Below are positions 51,666 through 58,690 of a stretch of 58,690 nucleotides of DNA, piece after piece. The stretch covers positions 1 to 58,690 of the forward strand of contig NZ_JAJUWS010000043.1 in assembly GCF_021390475.1 (NCBI RefSeq), in the 5' to 3' direction. Every line of letters begins with the position of its first letter. The stretch's first letter is position 1. The notes under the pieces were generated by a model. That model worked only from the letters and a program-made list of their open reading frames with translations. It had not been told where the DNA came from and did not search any database. The DNA comes from Streptomyces sp. ST2-7A. GTDB lineage: Bacteria; Actinomycetota; Actinomycetes; Streptomycetales; Streptomycetaceae. Both the position numbers and the translations under genes were made by a program.

Positions 51666-53212
51666 GCCCCTCCCCCGACGGCGCCGACACCGCTCCCGCC
51701 GGCGCGACCGGGCCCGCGAGGTCCGCCGGGGTCCCCGGCCCGACCGGATCCGCCGGACCGGACGACGTGCTCGGCCGAATAGCCCGCTGGCGCCCGGTCT
51801 CCGGGGTCCTCGCGGCTCTCTCCGTCGCGCTGACCGGCACCTTCGTCTCCTCCATCGCTCTGCCCTGGTACGTCCTGGTCACCACCGGCAGCGCCGGCTG
51901 GACCGGCGTGGTGGCGTTCTGCGAGATGGCCCCCTACGTGGCGGCCAAGGCGTTCAGCGGTCCCCTGGTGGACCGGTTCGGCCCCCGGCGGGTCTCCCGG
52001 ATCGGCGACGTGCTCAGCGCCGTCACCGTCGCACTGGTCCCCCTGCTGCACGTGCTCGACGCCCTCCCGCTGTGGGGGCTGCTCGTCCTGGTGGCGCTGA
52101 TCGGTCTGACCCGCGGCCCCGGCGACCTGGCCAAGCGGGTGATGATCCCGGAGGCCGCCCGACGCAGCCGGCTGCCGCTGGAACGGGCCACCGGCCTGGC
52201 CGGGGTGACCGAGCGGCTGGCCCTGACCATCGGCCCGGCCGCCGGCGGTGTCCTGGTGGCGTGGATCGGCCCGCTGCCGGCCCTCGTCCTCAACGCCGCC
52301 TGCTTCGCCCTGGGCTGGCTGGTGGTCACCGTCGTGGTTCCCCGGGACATGGGCGCCCCCGCCGCCGACCCCGGGGCCGGGGCGGGCTCCGGCCCGCCGC
52401 GCGAGCCCGGTGACGGGACGGGGAAGGACCCGGCGACCGACCCACCGACGGCCGGTGGCGGGTACCGGCGCCGGTTGGCCGAGGGGTACGCCTTCCTGCG
52501 CCGGGACCCCCTGCTGCTGGTGATCGCGGCGTTGATCGCGGTGATCAACCTCCTGGACAGCGCCATGGCCGCCGTCCTGATGCCGGTCTGGGCGCGGGAG
52601 AGCGGCAACGGTCCCGCCGCCCTGGGACTGCTGGTGGCCGTCATGGGGGCCGGGGCGATCGTCGGCAGCCTGGTCATCACGGCCGTGGGCCACCGGCTGG
52701 GCCGTCGGTTGGTCTTCTTCGCCGGCCTGCTGACGGTGGGGGCGCCGCGCTTCCTGGTGCTCGCCCTGGACGCCCACTTCGGGGTCGCGCTGGCGGTGTT
52801 CGCGGTGGCCGGCTTCGGGTCGGGCTTCCTCAACCCGGTACTGACCGCGGTGATCTTCGAACGCATCCCGCCGCACCTGCTGGGGCGGGTCGGCGGCCTG
52901 CTCGACGCCCTGGCCTGGATCGGCATCCCCTTCGGCGGCCTGCTGGCCGGGGCGGCCGTCACCGCGTTCGGATGGGCGCCGGCGCTGGCGGTCGCCGGGG
53001 GGATCTACCTCGCCGCGACCCTGTTGGCCGGCCTGCGGCCCGAGTGGCGGGAGATGGACCGCGGGCGTGCCGGCCAACCGGGGGAGGCAGCCGTCGGGGA
53101 CGCGATCACGGTCGTTCCCCCGCCGGTGCCCGACGCGCCGGGAGCCGCCGCGGCGCCCACCGGGGGGACGGACCGGCGCTCCCCCGCCCCGGTCGGCGAA
53201 CCCCGATCCTGA
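51662..53212 (+). CDS. MFS transporter (drug-efflux type)
   Basis: A 516-residue transporter with 12 predicted helices. Disordered N- and C-terminal tails flank the core, and a long hydrophilic central loop (about 235-275) separates the halves. The intracellular loop DRFGPRRVSRIGD after helix 2 fits MFS motif A. It resembles the MFS_3/enterobactin-exporter-like group often paired with ArsR regulators. Translationally coupled to the regulator. Confidence 0.9.
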   Translation: MSPSPDGADTAPAGATGPARSAGVPGPTGSAGPDDVLGRIARWRPVSGVLAALSVALTGTFVSSIALPWYVLVTTGSAGWTGVVAFCEMAPYVAAKAFSGPLVDRFGPRRVSRIGDVLSAVTVALVPLLHVLDALPLWGLLVLVALIGLTRGPGDLAKRVMIPEAARRSRLPLERATGLAGVTERLALTIGPAAGGVLVAWIGPLPALVLNAACFALGWLVVTVVVPRDMGAPAADPGAGAGSGPPREPGDGTGKDPATDPPTAGGGYRRRLAEGYAFLRRDPLLLVIAALIAVINLLDSAMAAVLMPVWARESGNGPAALGLLVAVMGAGAIVGSLVITAVGHRLGRRLVFFAGLLTVGAPRFLVLALDAHFGVALAVFAVAGFGSGFLNPVLTAVIFERIPPHLLGRVGGLLDALAWIGIPFGGLLAGAAVTAFGWAPALAVAGGIYLAATLLAGLRPEWREMDRGRAGQPGEAAVGDAITVVPPPVPDAPGAAAAPTGGTDRRSPAPVGEPRS

Positions 53213-53229
53213 CCCAACCCGTCACAGGC

Positions 53230-53265
53230 CCGCCGCCCCGCACACCCGGGTGTGCGGGGCGGCGG
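53230..53265. terminator. 36-bp perfect palindrome, bidirectional terminator
   Basis: A perfect palindrome centred on CCCGGG (53245-53250) lies between the convergent MFS genes and ends only 2 nt before the stop of the minus-strand gene. Confidence 0.85.
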
Positions 53266-53267
53266 CG

Positions 53268-54521
53268 TCACGAGGTGCTCTCCCCGTCCGCGACGAACCG
53301 CCCGCCGGCCATCGCCACGGGCACCGCGATCAGCGCGAGGAGCGCCGCCGGCGCCACGACCGCGACGGCCGGCAGTCGGTCCACGAGCAGCCCGCCACCC
53401 CACGCCCCCAACGCGATCGAGAGGTTGAACGCGCACACGTGCAGCGAGGTCGCCGCCTCGGTCTCCCGGGGTGCGGCCCGCAGGATCCAGGTCTGCAGGG
53501 TCACCGGCACCGCACCGTACGCCAGACCCCACAGCAGGACCACCGGTAGCGCTCCCGCCGGGGTACCGACGGCCGGGAGCAGACAGACCGCGAGAGCCGT
53601 CGTCGTGCCGATGGCGACCACCACGCCCCGCACGTGCCGAACCGCCCCGACGCCGGCCACGACGTTGCCGACCAGCCCGGCGACACCGAACGCCAGGAGC
53701 AGCCCGCCGACCGTCCCACCGTCCGCGCCGGTGCGCTCCTCCAGGATCGGCCGCAGGTAGGTCCAGGCCAGGAAATGGCCCGTCACCAGGAGCAGGGTGA
53801 GAGCGAGCCCCCGACGCACCGCCGGGACGTCCCGCAGCAGGCGTGGCAGCGAGAGCGGGCCCACCACCCGCACCGCGGGCAGGGACGGCAGCAGGAAGAC
53901 CATGCAGACCAGGGCGAACAGGCCGAGCACTCCGACGGCGGCGAAGGCCGTCCGCCACCCGGCGAGGTCCCCGAGGTGGGTACCGGCCGGGACTCCGAGC
54001 ACGGTGGCCGTCTCCACCCCGCCGAAGATCACCGCCATCGCCCGGCCGACGTGGTGTTCGGGGACCAGCCGCAGCGCGATGCCGCCGGCGATGGACCAGA
54101 AGCCGCCCACCGCCACGCCGACCAGGAAACGGGCGGCCAGGACGAGCGCGAAGTGGTCGGCGAAGGAGGAGACCAGGTTGGCCGCCCCCATCACACCGAT
54201 GAGCCCGCAGAGCACGATCCGTCGGTCGATCCGCCCCGCGAGCACGGTGATCAGCGGGGCGGAGAGGGCGGCCACGATTCCCGGCACCGTCACCATGAGG
54301 CCGGCCGTGCCGGTGGAGACCCCGAGGTCCGAGCCGACGGGCGTGAGCAGGCCCACCGGAAGCAACTCCGAGGTCATCAGGGCGAAGATGCCCACCGCCA
54401 CGGAGACCACGGCGGCCCAACCCCGTACCGCCCCCACCCGGCCGGCCCCGCCCCCCGGTTCGCCGGGCGGCCCGGCCGTGCCGGGGGGTGGGGCGACCCC
54501 GGTGGTCCCCGCGCCGCTCAC
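53268..54521 (-). CDS. MFS transporter (DHA1, AraJ-like)
   Basis: A 417-residue 12-helix transporter. The start of the core (VGIFALMTSELLPVGLLTPV) and LITVLAGRIDRRIVLCGLIG resemble AraJ/YdeA-type sugar and drug exporters. GTG 54521 overlaps the stop of the AhpD-like gene by 4 bp, so the two are translated together and are probably controlled by the divergent MocR gene. Confidence 0.88.
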   Translation of the reverse strand: MSGAGTTGVAPPPGTAGPPGEPGGGAGRVGAVRGWAAVVSVAVGIFALMTSELLPVGLLTPVGSDLGVSTGTAGLMVTVPGIVAALSAPLITVLAGRIDRRIVLCGLIGVMGAANLVSSFADHFALVLAARFLVGVAVGGFWSIAGGIALRLVPEHHVGRAMAVIFGGVETATVLGVPAGTHLGDLAGWRTAFAAVGVLGLFALVCMVFLLPSLPAVRVVGPLSLPRLLRDVPAVRRGLALTLLLVTGHFLAWTYLRPILEERTGADGGTVGGLLLAFGVAGLVGNVVAGVGAVRHVRGVVVAIGTTTALAVCLLPAVGTPAGALPVVLLWGLAYGAVPVTLQTWILRAAPRETEAATSLHVCAFNLSIALGAWGGGLLVDRLPAVAVVAPAALLALIAVPVAMAGGRFVADGESTS

Positions 54522-55012
54522 TCCCCGGCCGGGGGCGTGCGGGCGGTGACGTTGAGCCGGTTCCAGGTGTTGATCGTGGCGATCAGGGCGACGAGTCGGG
54601 CCAGTTCCCCCTCCTCGAACCGTTCGGCCACCCGCCGGTACACCGCGTCCGGCACGAAGCCGTCGGTGAGGACGGTCACCGCCTCGGTGAGCGCCAGGGC
54701 GGCCCGTTCCCGCGCGGTGTACAGGTCGCCGGCCTCCTCCCACGCGGTGAGGAGGTGAATCCGCTCCTCGCGCTCACCCGCCCGCCGGGCGTCCCGGACG
54801 TGCATGTCGACGCAGAAGGCGCAGCGGTTGATCTGTGAGGCGCGGATCAGGACCAGCTCCACCAGGACGGGGTCCAACTCCCGGCGCGCCGCCTCGTGGA
54901 GGCGGAGCATCGCCCGGTACACGTCGGGGACGAGTTCGGGGAGGTCCAGTCGTCGGGTCCGCGGGGTCCGCGGGGTCTGCGAAGCGCCCGGGGCGCTCTG
55001 GGTATCGGTCAC
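54518..55012 (-). CDS. Carboxymuconolactone decarboxylase/AhpD-like protein
   Basis: A 164-residue all-helical protein with the AhpD CxxC-type motif INRCAFCVDMHVRDARR, suggesting thiol peroxidase or alkylhydroperoxidase-like redox activity rather than true decarboxylase. The later segment LIATINTWNRLNV is also typical. GTG 55012 lies 7 nt after TACGGT (55020-55025), with no ribosome site. Coupled to the MFS gene and divergent from the MocR regulator. Confidence 0.9.
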   Translation of the reverse strand: MTDTQSAPGASQTPRTPRTRRLDLPELVPDVYRAMLRLHEAARRELDPVLVELVLIRASQINRCAFCVDMHVRDARRAGEREERIHLLTAWEEAGDLYTARERAALALTEAVTVLTDGFVPDAVYRRVAERFEEGELARLVALIATINTWNRLNVTARTPPAGE

Positions 55013-55019
55013 GACATCG

Positions 55020-55055
55020 ACCGTAGGGGCGAAGTGGCGCACGGGTATGGTCCAT
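55020..55055. promoter_or_regulatory. Compact divergent promoter with MocR-type site
   Basis: Only 47 bp separate the two genes. TACGGT (minus, 55020-55025) and TATGGT (plus, 55046-55051) are the likely -10 boxes. The 9-bp palindrome ATGGTCCAT (55047-55055) resembles sites reported for MocR/PdxR regulators and overlaps the plus-strand -10. Confidence 0.6.
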
Positions 55056-55059
55056 TCCC

Positions 55060-56583
55060 GTGACGATCCATGGGTCCACTTTCCCACGCTCCCCCGGCTT
55101 CGGGCCCGAACTCCACCTCGAACCGGTCGCGGGTGAGGGGAGGGGCGAGGGGGTGATGCGCGGACTACGGGAGGCCATCGCCGACGGCCGGCTGCCCCCC
55201 GGCACCCGGCTGCCCTCCTCCCGCGCCCTGGCCGCGGATCTGGGGGTGGCCCGCAACACCGTGGTGCGGGCCTACGGGGAACTGACCGCCGAGGGCTGGT
55301 TGGTGGCCCGCCGGGGGTCGGGCACCACGGTGGCGTCCCGGGGTGTTCCAGCCGGGGCGGGAGTTGGAGCGCGGCGGGCGGGTTCCCTCTCCCCGTCCCC
55401 CCCATCCCCTGGACCCCACCGACCCCACCGGCCCTTTCGGCACGACCTGCGGCAGGGCTCGCCGGCCGCCGGCTCCTTTCCGCGCGGCGCGTGGTCGGCC
55501 TCCACCCGACGGGCCCTGATGTCCGCGCCGGACGACGCCTTCGGCCCCGGGGATCCACGCGGACACCCCTTTCTGCGCCGGGAGTTGGCCGTTCATCTGG
55601 CCCGGGCCCGCGGCGTGCTGGTGGACCCCGAGCGGTTGGTGGTCTGCGCCGGGGTCTCCCACGCGCTGCGGCTGATCGGCGCGTTGCGCGAGGGCGCCGT
55701 CGGGGTGGAGGAGTACGGACCGGTCTTCCAGTACCGCGTCCTGGAGAAGGCCGGGCTGCGACCGGTTCCCCTGCCGGTGGACGCCGACGGCGCCCGGGTC
55801 GAGGTCCTGACGGGCGCCCCGGGTGGCCCGCCGGTCGGCCGGGAGGTGCGAACGGTGCTGCTGACCCCGGCGCACCAGTTCCCACTCGGCGGAGCGCTGG
55901 CCGCCGAGCGGCGGGCGGCGGTGATCGAGTGGGCGCGGACCCGGGACGCCCTGGTGCTGGAGGACGATTACGACGGGGAGTTCCGTTACGACCGGCGGCC
56001 GGTGGGAGCGCTCCAGGGGTTGGATCCGCAGCGGGTGGTCCACCTGGGCTCGGTGAGCAAGAGCCTGAGTCCGGCGCTGCGACTGGGCTGGATGGTGCTG
56101 CCCGACCACCTGGTCCCCCGGGTGCTCGCGCTCAAGGGGGAGCGGGAGGCACGCACGAGTGTGCCCGATCAGCTGACCCTCGCCGATTTCCTGGCCTCCG
56201 GGGCGCGGGACCGGCACGTGCGCCGGATGCGCGACCGGTACCGACGACGGCGCGACCGGCTCCGGGAGGTTCTGGCGGAGCGGGTGCCCGGGGTGGGGGT
56301 CTCCGGTGTCGCGGCCGGGTTGCACGCCGTGCTGACACTGCCCGCGGGGACCGACGAGGCCGCCGTGGTGGCCGCCGCCGCGCGGCACGGGGTGGCTGTG
56401 GAGGGGCTCGCCTCCTACCGGTGGGACGCGCCGGTGGCGGGCGCCCCGGGACCGCGCTCCGCCCCGGCGGTCCCGCCCCGGAAGGGCCTGGTCGTCGGGT
56501 ACGGGACACCGTCGGAGAGCGCGTTCCCCGGTGCGCTGGAGGCCCTGTGCGGGGTTCTGCGCTCGGAGGTGCCGGCGCGGTGA
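55060..56583 (+). CDS. MocR-type regulator (GntR HTH plus aminotransferase domain)
   Basis: A 507-residue fusion regulator. The GntR winged helix spans about 25-90 (GTRLPSSRALAADLGVARNT). The fold-type I aminotransferase-like domain follows, with the PLP-binding lysine in VHLGSVSKSLSPALRLGW and the Asp in LVLEDDYDGEFRYDRRP. PLP or an amine is the likely effector. A Pro/Ser/Gly-rich linker joins the domains. GTG 55060 faces the AhpD-like/MFS operon, the probable target. Confidence 0.92.
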   Translation: MTIHGSTFPRSPGFGPELHLEPVAGEGRGEGVMRGLREAIADGRLPPGTRLPSSRALAADLGVARNTVVRAYGELTAEGWLVARRGSGTTVASRGVPAGAGVGARRAGSLSPSPPSPGPHRPHRPFRHDLRQGSPAAGSFPRGAWSASTRRALMSAPDDAFGPGDPRGHPFLRRELAVHLARARGVLVDPERLVVCAGVSHALRLIGALREGAVGVEEYGPVFQYRVLEKAGLRPVPLPVDADGARVEVLTGAPGGPPVGREVRTVLLTPAHQFPLGGALAAERRAAVIEWARTRDALVLEDDYDGEFRYDRRPVGALQGLDPQRVVHLGSVSKSLSPALRLGWMVLPDHLVPRVLALKGEREARTSVPDQLTLADFLASGARDRHVRRMRDRYRRRRDRLREVLAERVPGVGVSGVAAGLHAVLTLPAGTDEAAVVAAAARHGVAVEGLASYRWDAPVAGAPGPRSAPAVPPRKGLVVGYGTPSESAFPGALEALCGVLRSEVPAR

Positions 56584-56643
56584 GGGCACCGGCCCGGGAC
56601 GGGGCCGCCTCGCCTCCCGACCACGATCCCGGCGCCGGCCGTG

Positions 56644-56674
56644 TCCCGGGGCCCGACGTCGCCGGGCCCCGGGA
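56644..56674. terminator. Bidirectional terminator
   Basis: Perfect 12-bp arms (TCCCGGGGCCCG at 56644-56655 and its complement at 56663-56674) with a 7-nt loop, between the convergent MocR and Roadblock genes. Confidence 0.75.
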
Positions 56675-56684
56675 ACGCGCCGGG

Positions 56685-57059
56685 TCAGACCTCGAGTTCG
56701 GCCTCGATCTTCTTGAGCTGGTGCCGGGCCATCGCCAGGTTGGCCCGCTTCTTGTCCAGCGCGAGGTAGAGGAACAGGCCCTGGGCGCCGCGTCGGGTCA
56801 TCAGGCGGATGAGGTGGTACTGACCACCCAGGGTGATGAGGATGTCCTCGATCTCGTCGCCGAGCGAGAGCAACTCCATGGCGCGCAGCTTGGCGCGCAC
56901 CACGTCGGTGTTGGCGGCGGCGGCGACGTTGAGGTCGAGCTCCTTGCCGCCGCCCACGACGCCGAGCGCCATGCCGCTGGTGTAGTCGACGAGGGCGACC
57001 CCGATGGTGCCCTCGATGCTGGTCATCGCCTCTTTGAGCGCGGCATCGGTGTTGGCCAT
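56685..57059 (-). CDS. Roadblock/LC7 domain protein 1
   Basis: A 124-residue single-domain Roadblock/LC7 (MglB-like) protein (LKEAMTSIEGTIGVALVDYT; VVRAKLRAMELLSLGDEIED). Such proteins act with MglA-type small GTPases. ATG 57059 has AAGGAA upstream. The C-terminal helix (LAMARHQLKKIEAELEV) resembles a coiled coil. No GTPase gene is seen nearby. Confidence 0.88.
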   Translation of the reverse strand: MANTDAALKEAMTSIEGTIGVALVDYTSGMALGVVGGGKELDLNVAAAANTDVVRAKLRAMELLSLGDEIEDILITLGGQYHLIRLMTRRGAQGLFLYLALDKKRANLAMARHQLKKIEAELEV

Positions 57060-57347
57060 GGCGGATCTTTTCCTTTCGTACGCGGTGATGACCCGGGATC
57101 GGGTCGGGGTCGCACGGGCCCGGTGCGGCTCGGGTGGGCCGGTGGGACCGGACGGGTCGAAGGTGTCGGACGTGCGCCACCGACCGGTCGGCGCGGTGAC
57201 GCGGGTCCGCCCCGGCGTGGTGCCGGTGTGCCGGCCCGGTTCGGGCCGTGGGCGGCGCGGCGCCGCTTCGGCGCGGCGTCCGACGGTCGTGGTCGGATCG
57301 AACAGTGCCCCCGGACCGGTCGGAACGGCGGGTCGGGCGTCGGGGCG

Positions 57348-57749
57348 TCAGGGGGTCCGGGGGCGTGCCAGGGCGCGTTCCACCAGCCCGGCGACCCTGA
57401 GCCCGGCCCGCCGGGCCTCCATGTGGAGACGTCCGACGTTGGTGCTCGCTCCCGCCACCGCCGTGAGGACGGCGTTGGGGCCCGCCGCGTAGGTGGCCAC
57501 GTAACCGTGGTCCCCGCGAACCACCAGTTCGCGGAAGGCCCCCCGGCCGGTGTTGTCGGCCAGTCGCAGCGCCACACCGAGGGCCGCCGCCGTGAGCGCG
57601 GCCGTGCTCTCCGGCTCCGGGTCCACGGTGTCGTGGGCGAGGATCAACCCGTCCACGCTGGCCGCCAGGACTCCGGTGACCCCGGGGACCCGGGCCCGCA
57701 ACCTGCGCAGTTCGTCCAGGAGTTCGGGTTCCGTCGACATCGTCGTCAT
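57348..57749 (-). CDS. Roadblock/LC7 domain protein 2
   Basis: A 133-residue Roadblock/LC7 protein (RARVPGVTGVLAASVDGLIL, then GDHGYVATYAAGPNAVLTAV). ATG 57749 has a near-perfect AAAGGAGG ribosome site, the strongest in this part. It lies 288 nt upstream of the first Roadblock gene on the same strand. Two different members next to each other suggest a heteromeric complex. Confidence 0.88.
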   Translation of the reverse strand: MTTMSTEPELLDELRRLRARVPGVTGVLAASVDGLILAHDTVDPEPESTAALTAAALGVALRLADNTGRGAFRELVVRGDHGYVATYAAGPNAVLTAVAGASTNVGRLHMEARRAGLRVAGLVERALARPRTP

Positions 57750-57828
57750 CAGCTGCCTCCTTTCGGCCCGCTGTCTCAGCGCACGCCTCATGAGGACGGG
57801 CGGGGGGCCTCGGGGAGGAACGGCGGTG

Positions 57829-58689
57829 TCACAGGTGGGCCTCCAATGCGTCGCGTAGCCGCCGGAGCAGGGCGATGTCGGCCTCCCCGGATCCGGAACC
57901 GGCGGTGATACCGGCGATACCGGCGGCCGTGCCGAGGCCGGCCGGGGCCGGCCCCCCGGGGTGCGGCCCGGTCGCGAAGGGGGCGGCGGACCGGGGAGAG
58001 CCCTCGACCGGCCCCGGCGGCGCGACGGGCGGCGCGAGCGGGGCGGCCCGGGGGGTCTCGACGTATCCGGCGGCGGCGAGCCGGCGCACGTCGACGAGCG
58101 TGTGGAAGGCCAACCGCCCCAGTTCACGGGCGATGTCGGCCGGGGTGCGGATCCCGTCGGCGAGATCGAGGACGGCCCGGCGCCGGGGGGTGACGGCGGC
58201 GGTGGACCCCTCGGGGAGGTCCTCCACGGCGATGGGGACGACGGGGGCGACATCCACCTCGGGGCACGGCCACAGTCCGTGCAGGAGGCGTCGGCGTCGA
58301 CGGGTCTCGCGGGCCACGGTCTCGATGCCGATGGGGCGCACGGCACGGGAGGGGTCGGGCACGGTGACGCCGGGGTGGAAGCGGGCGGGTCCGCCGGCGG
58401 CGTCCAGGGCGAAGTAGGCGGCGTCGAAGAGGGCGGCCAGCCGGCAGATCTCCATCTCCCCGCGCCCCGGCGCGTCCCCGCCCGAGAACAGGTGCTCGGG
58501 GGCGGGGGCGGCCGGGCTCTCGGCCCCGACCACCCGGCCCTCCACCAGATAGAGGGTGCCACGGTCGCGCAGCAGGGCTCCGGTGGCGCGCTCGGCCGCC
58601 AGCTGCCGCAGCACGGCCGGGACGCGATCGGCGACGGGCGGGGCGGTCGCCTCGCGCGGCGGACGGGGGGACGGAACCCGGTGGTCCAC
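57829..58689 (-). CDS. Uncharacterised companion of the Roadblock genes, reaching the window edge
   Basis: At least 286 residues from a GTG at the last bases of the window; the true start may lie outside. Segments RATGALLRDRGTLYLVEGRV and AALFDAAYFALD resemble DUF4388-like modules. A later winged-helix-like region (AVLDLADGIRTPADIARELG) suggests DNA or protein binding. The C-terminus has a disordered Pro/Gly-rich stretch before a final helix. Same strand and 79 nt from the second Roadblock gene, so probably one operon. Confidence 0.65.
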   Translation of the reverse strand: MDHRVPSPRPPREATAPPVADRVPAVLRQLAAERATGALLRDRGTLYLVEGRVVGAESPAAPAPEHLFSGGDAPGRGEMEICRLAALFDAAYFALDAAGGPARFHPGVTVPDPSRAVRPIGIETVARETRRRRRLLHGLWPCPEVDVAPVVPIAVEDLPEGSTAAVTPRRRAVLDLADGIRTPADIARELGRLAFHTLVDVRRLAAAGYVETPRAAPLAPPVAPPGPVEGSPRSAAPFATGPHPGGPAPAGLGTAAGIAGITAGSGSGEADIALLRRLRDALEAHL

Positions 58690-58690
58690 C

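Overview
The window is high-G+C actinobacterial chromosome, most likely Streptomyces or a close relative. The block fasR-fabD-fabH-acpP-fabF has the gene order known from S. coelicolor. Codon third positions are almost all G or C, GTG starts are common, and many genes overlap by 4 bp (GTGA/ATGA). No replication origin, rRNA, CRISPR array or biosynthetic gene cluster is visible.

Layout. 0.1-6.2 kb: potassium-channel-like protein, DUF1023 hydrolase, DUF4429/SHOCT protein, CxxC-repeat protein, beta-lactamase-fold hydrolase, pirin. 6.4-11.6 kb: fatty-acid synthase type II genes behind their regulator FasR, closed by a strong terminator. 12.2-16.7 kb: SGNH lipoprotein, then a three-gene sugar-acid-type operon (enolase-superfamily dehydratase, zinc dehydrogenase, TIM-barrel protein). 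16.9-18.7 kb: a heavily frameshifted PHP-domain gene. 18.8-25.3 kb: GlsB-like membrane protein, pyroglutamyl-peptidase-like protein, two minisatellites, GH51 arabinofuranosidase, DUF6584-like protein, Ohr, NADP oxidoreductase. 25.6-33.0 kb: one long operon of a universal stress protein, an Mrp cation/proton antiporter (A-B fusion, C, D, E, F, G) and a MarR regulator. 33.1-35.3 kb: SMP-30 lactonase with IclR regulator, and a small YtxH-like protein.

35.5-40.3 kb: tRNA-Asn, then a CAT-anticodon tRNA whose 3' end is repeated 4.4 kb further on. Between the two copies lies a decayed integrated island: VapBC toxin-antitoxin, TetR regulator, fused and broken oxidoreductase remnants, the 5' part of an IS701-type transposase, and an alpha/beta hydrolase. 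No integrase is left.

40.4-58.7 kb: DUF1259 lipoprotein, unknown membrane-anchored protein, TetR with an MMPL exporter, DUF4383 protein, small membrane protein, AraC/DUF2000 divergent pair, an unusual methionyl-tRNA synthetase, ArsR-MFS pair, MFS and AhpD-like pair opposite a MocR regulator, and two Roadblock/LC7 proteins with a companion that reaches the window edge.

The most interesting signal is regulatory. The dehydratase operon (13.3 kb) and the arabinofuranosidase (22.8 kb) share an identical 14-bp block, TCGATATATCGAAC, lying at or just downstream of the predicted transcription start. The IclR/SMP-30 operon (34.9 kb) has a perfect inverted repeat with the related half-site GTTCGACAT in the same place. 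I infer one dispersed regulon for an oxidative arabinose or uronic-acid type pathway, probably controlled by the IclR protein. A second theme is a set of genes whose -10 box sits only 6-8 nt before the start codon, as expected for leaderless mRNAs.
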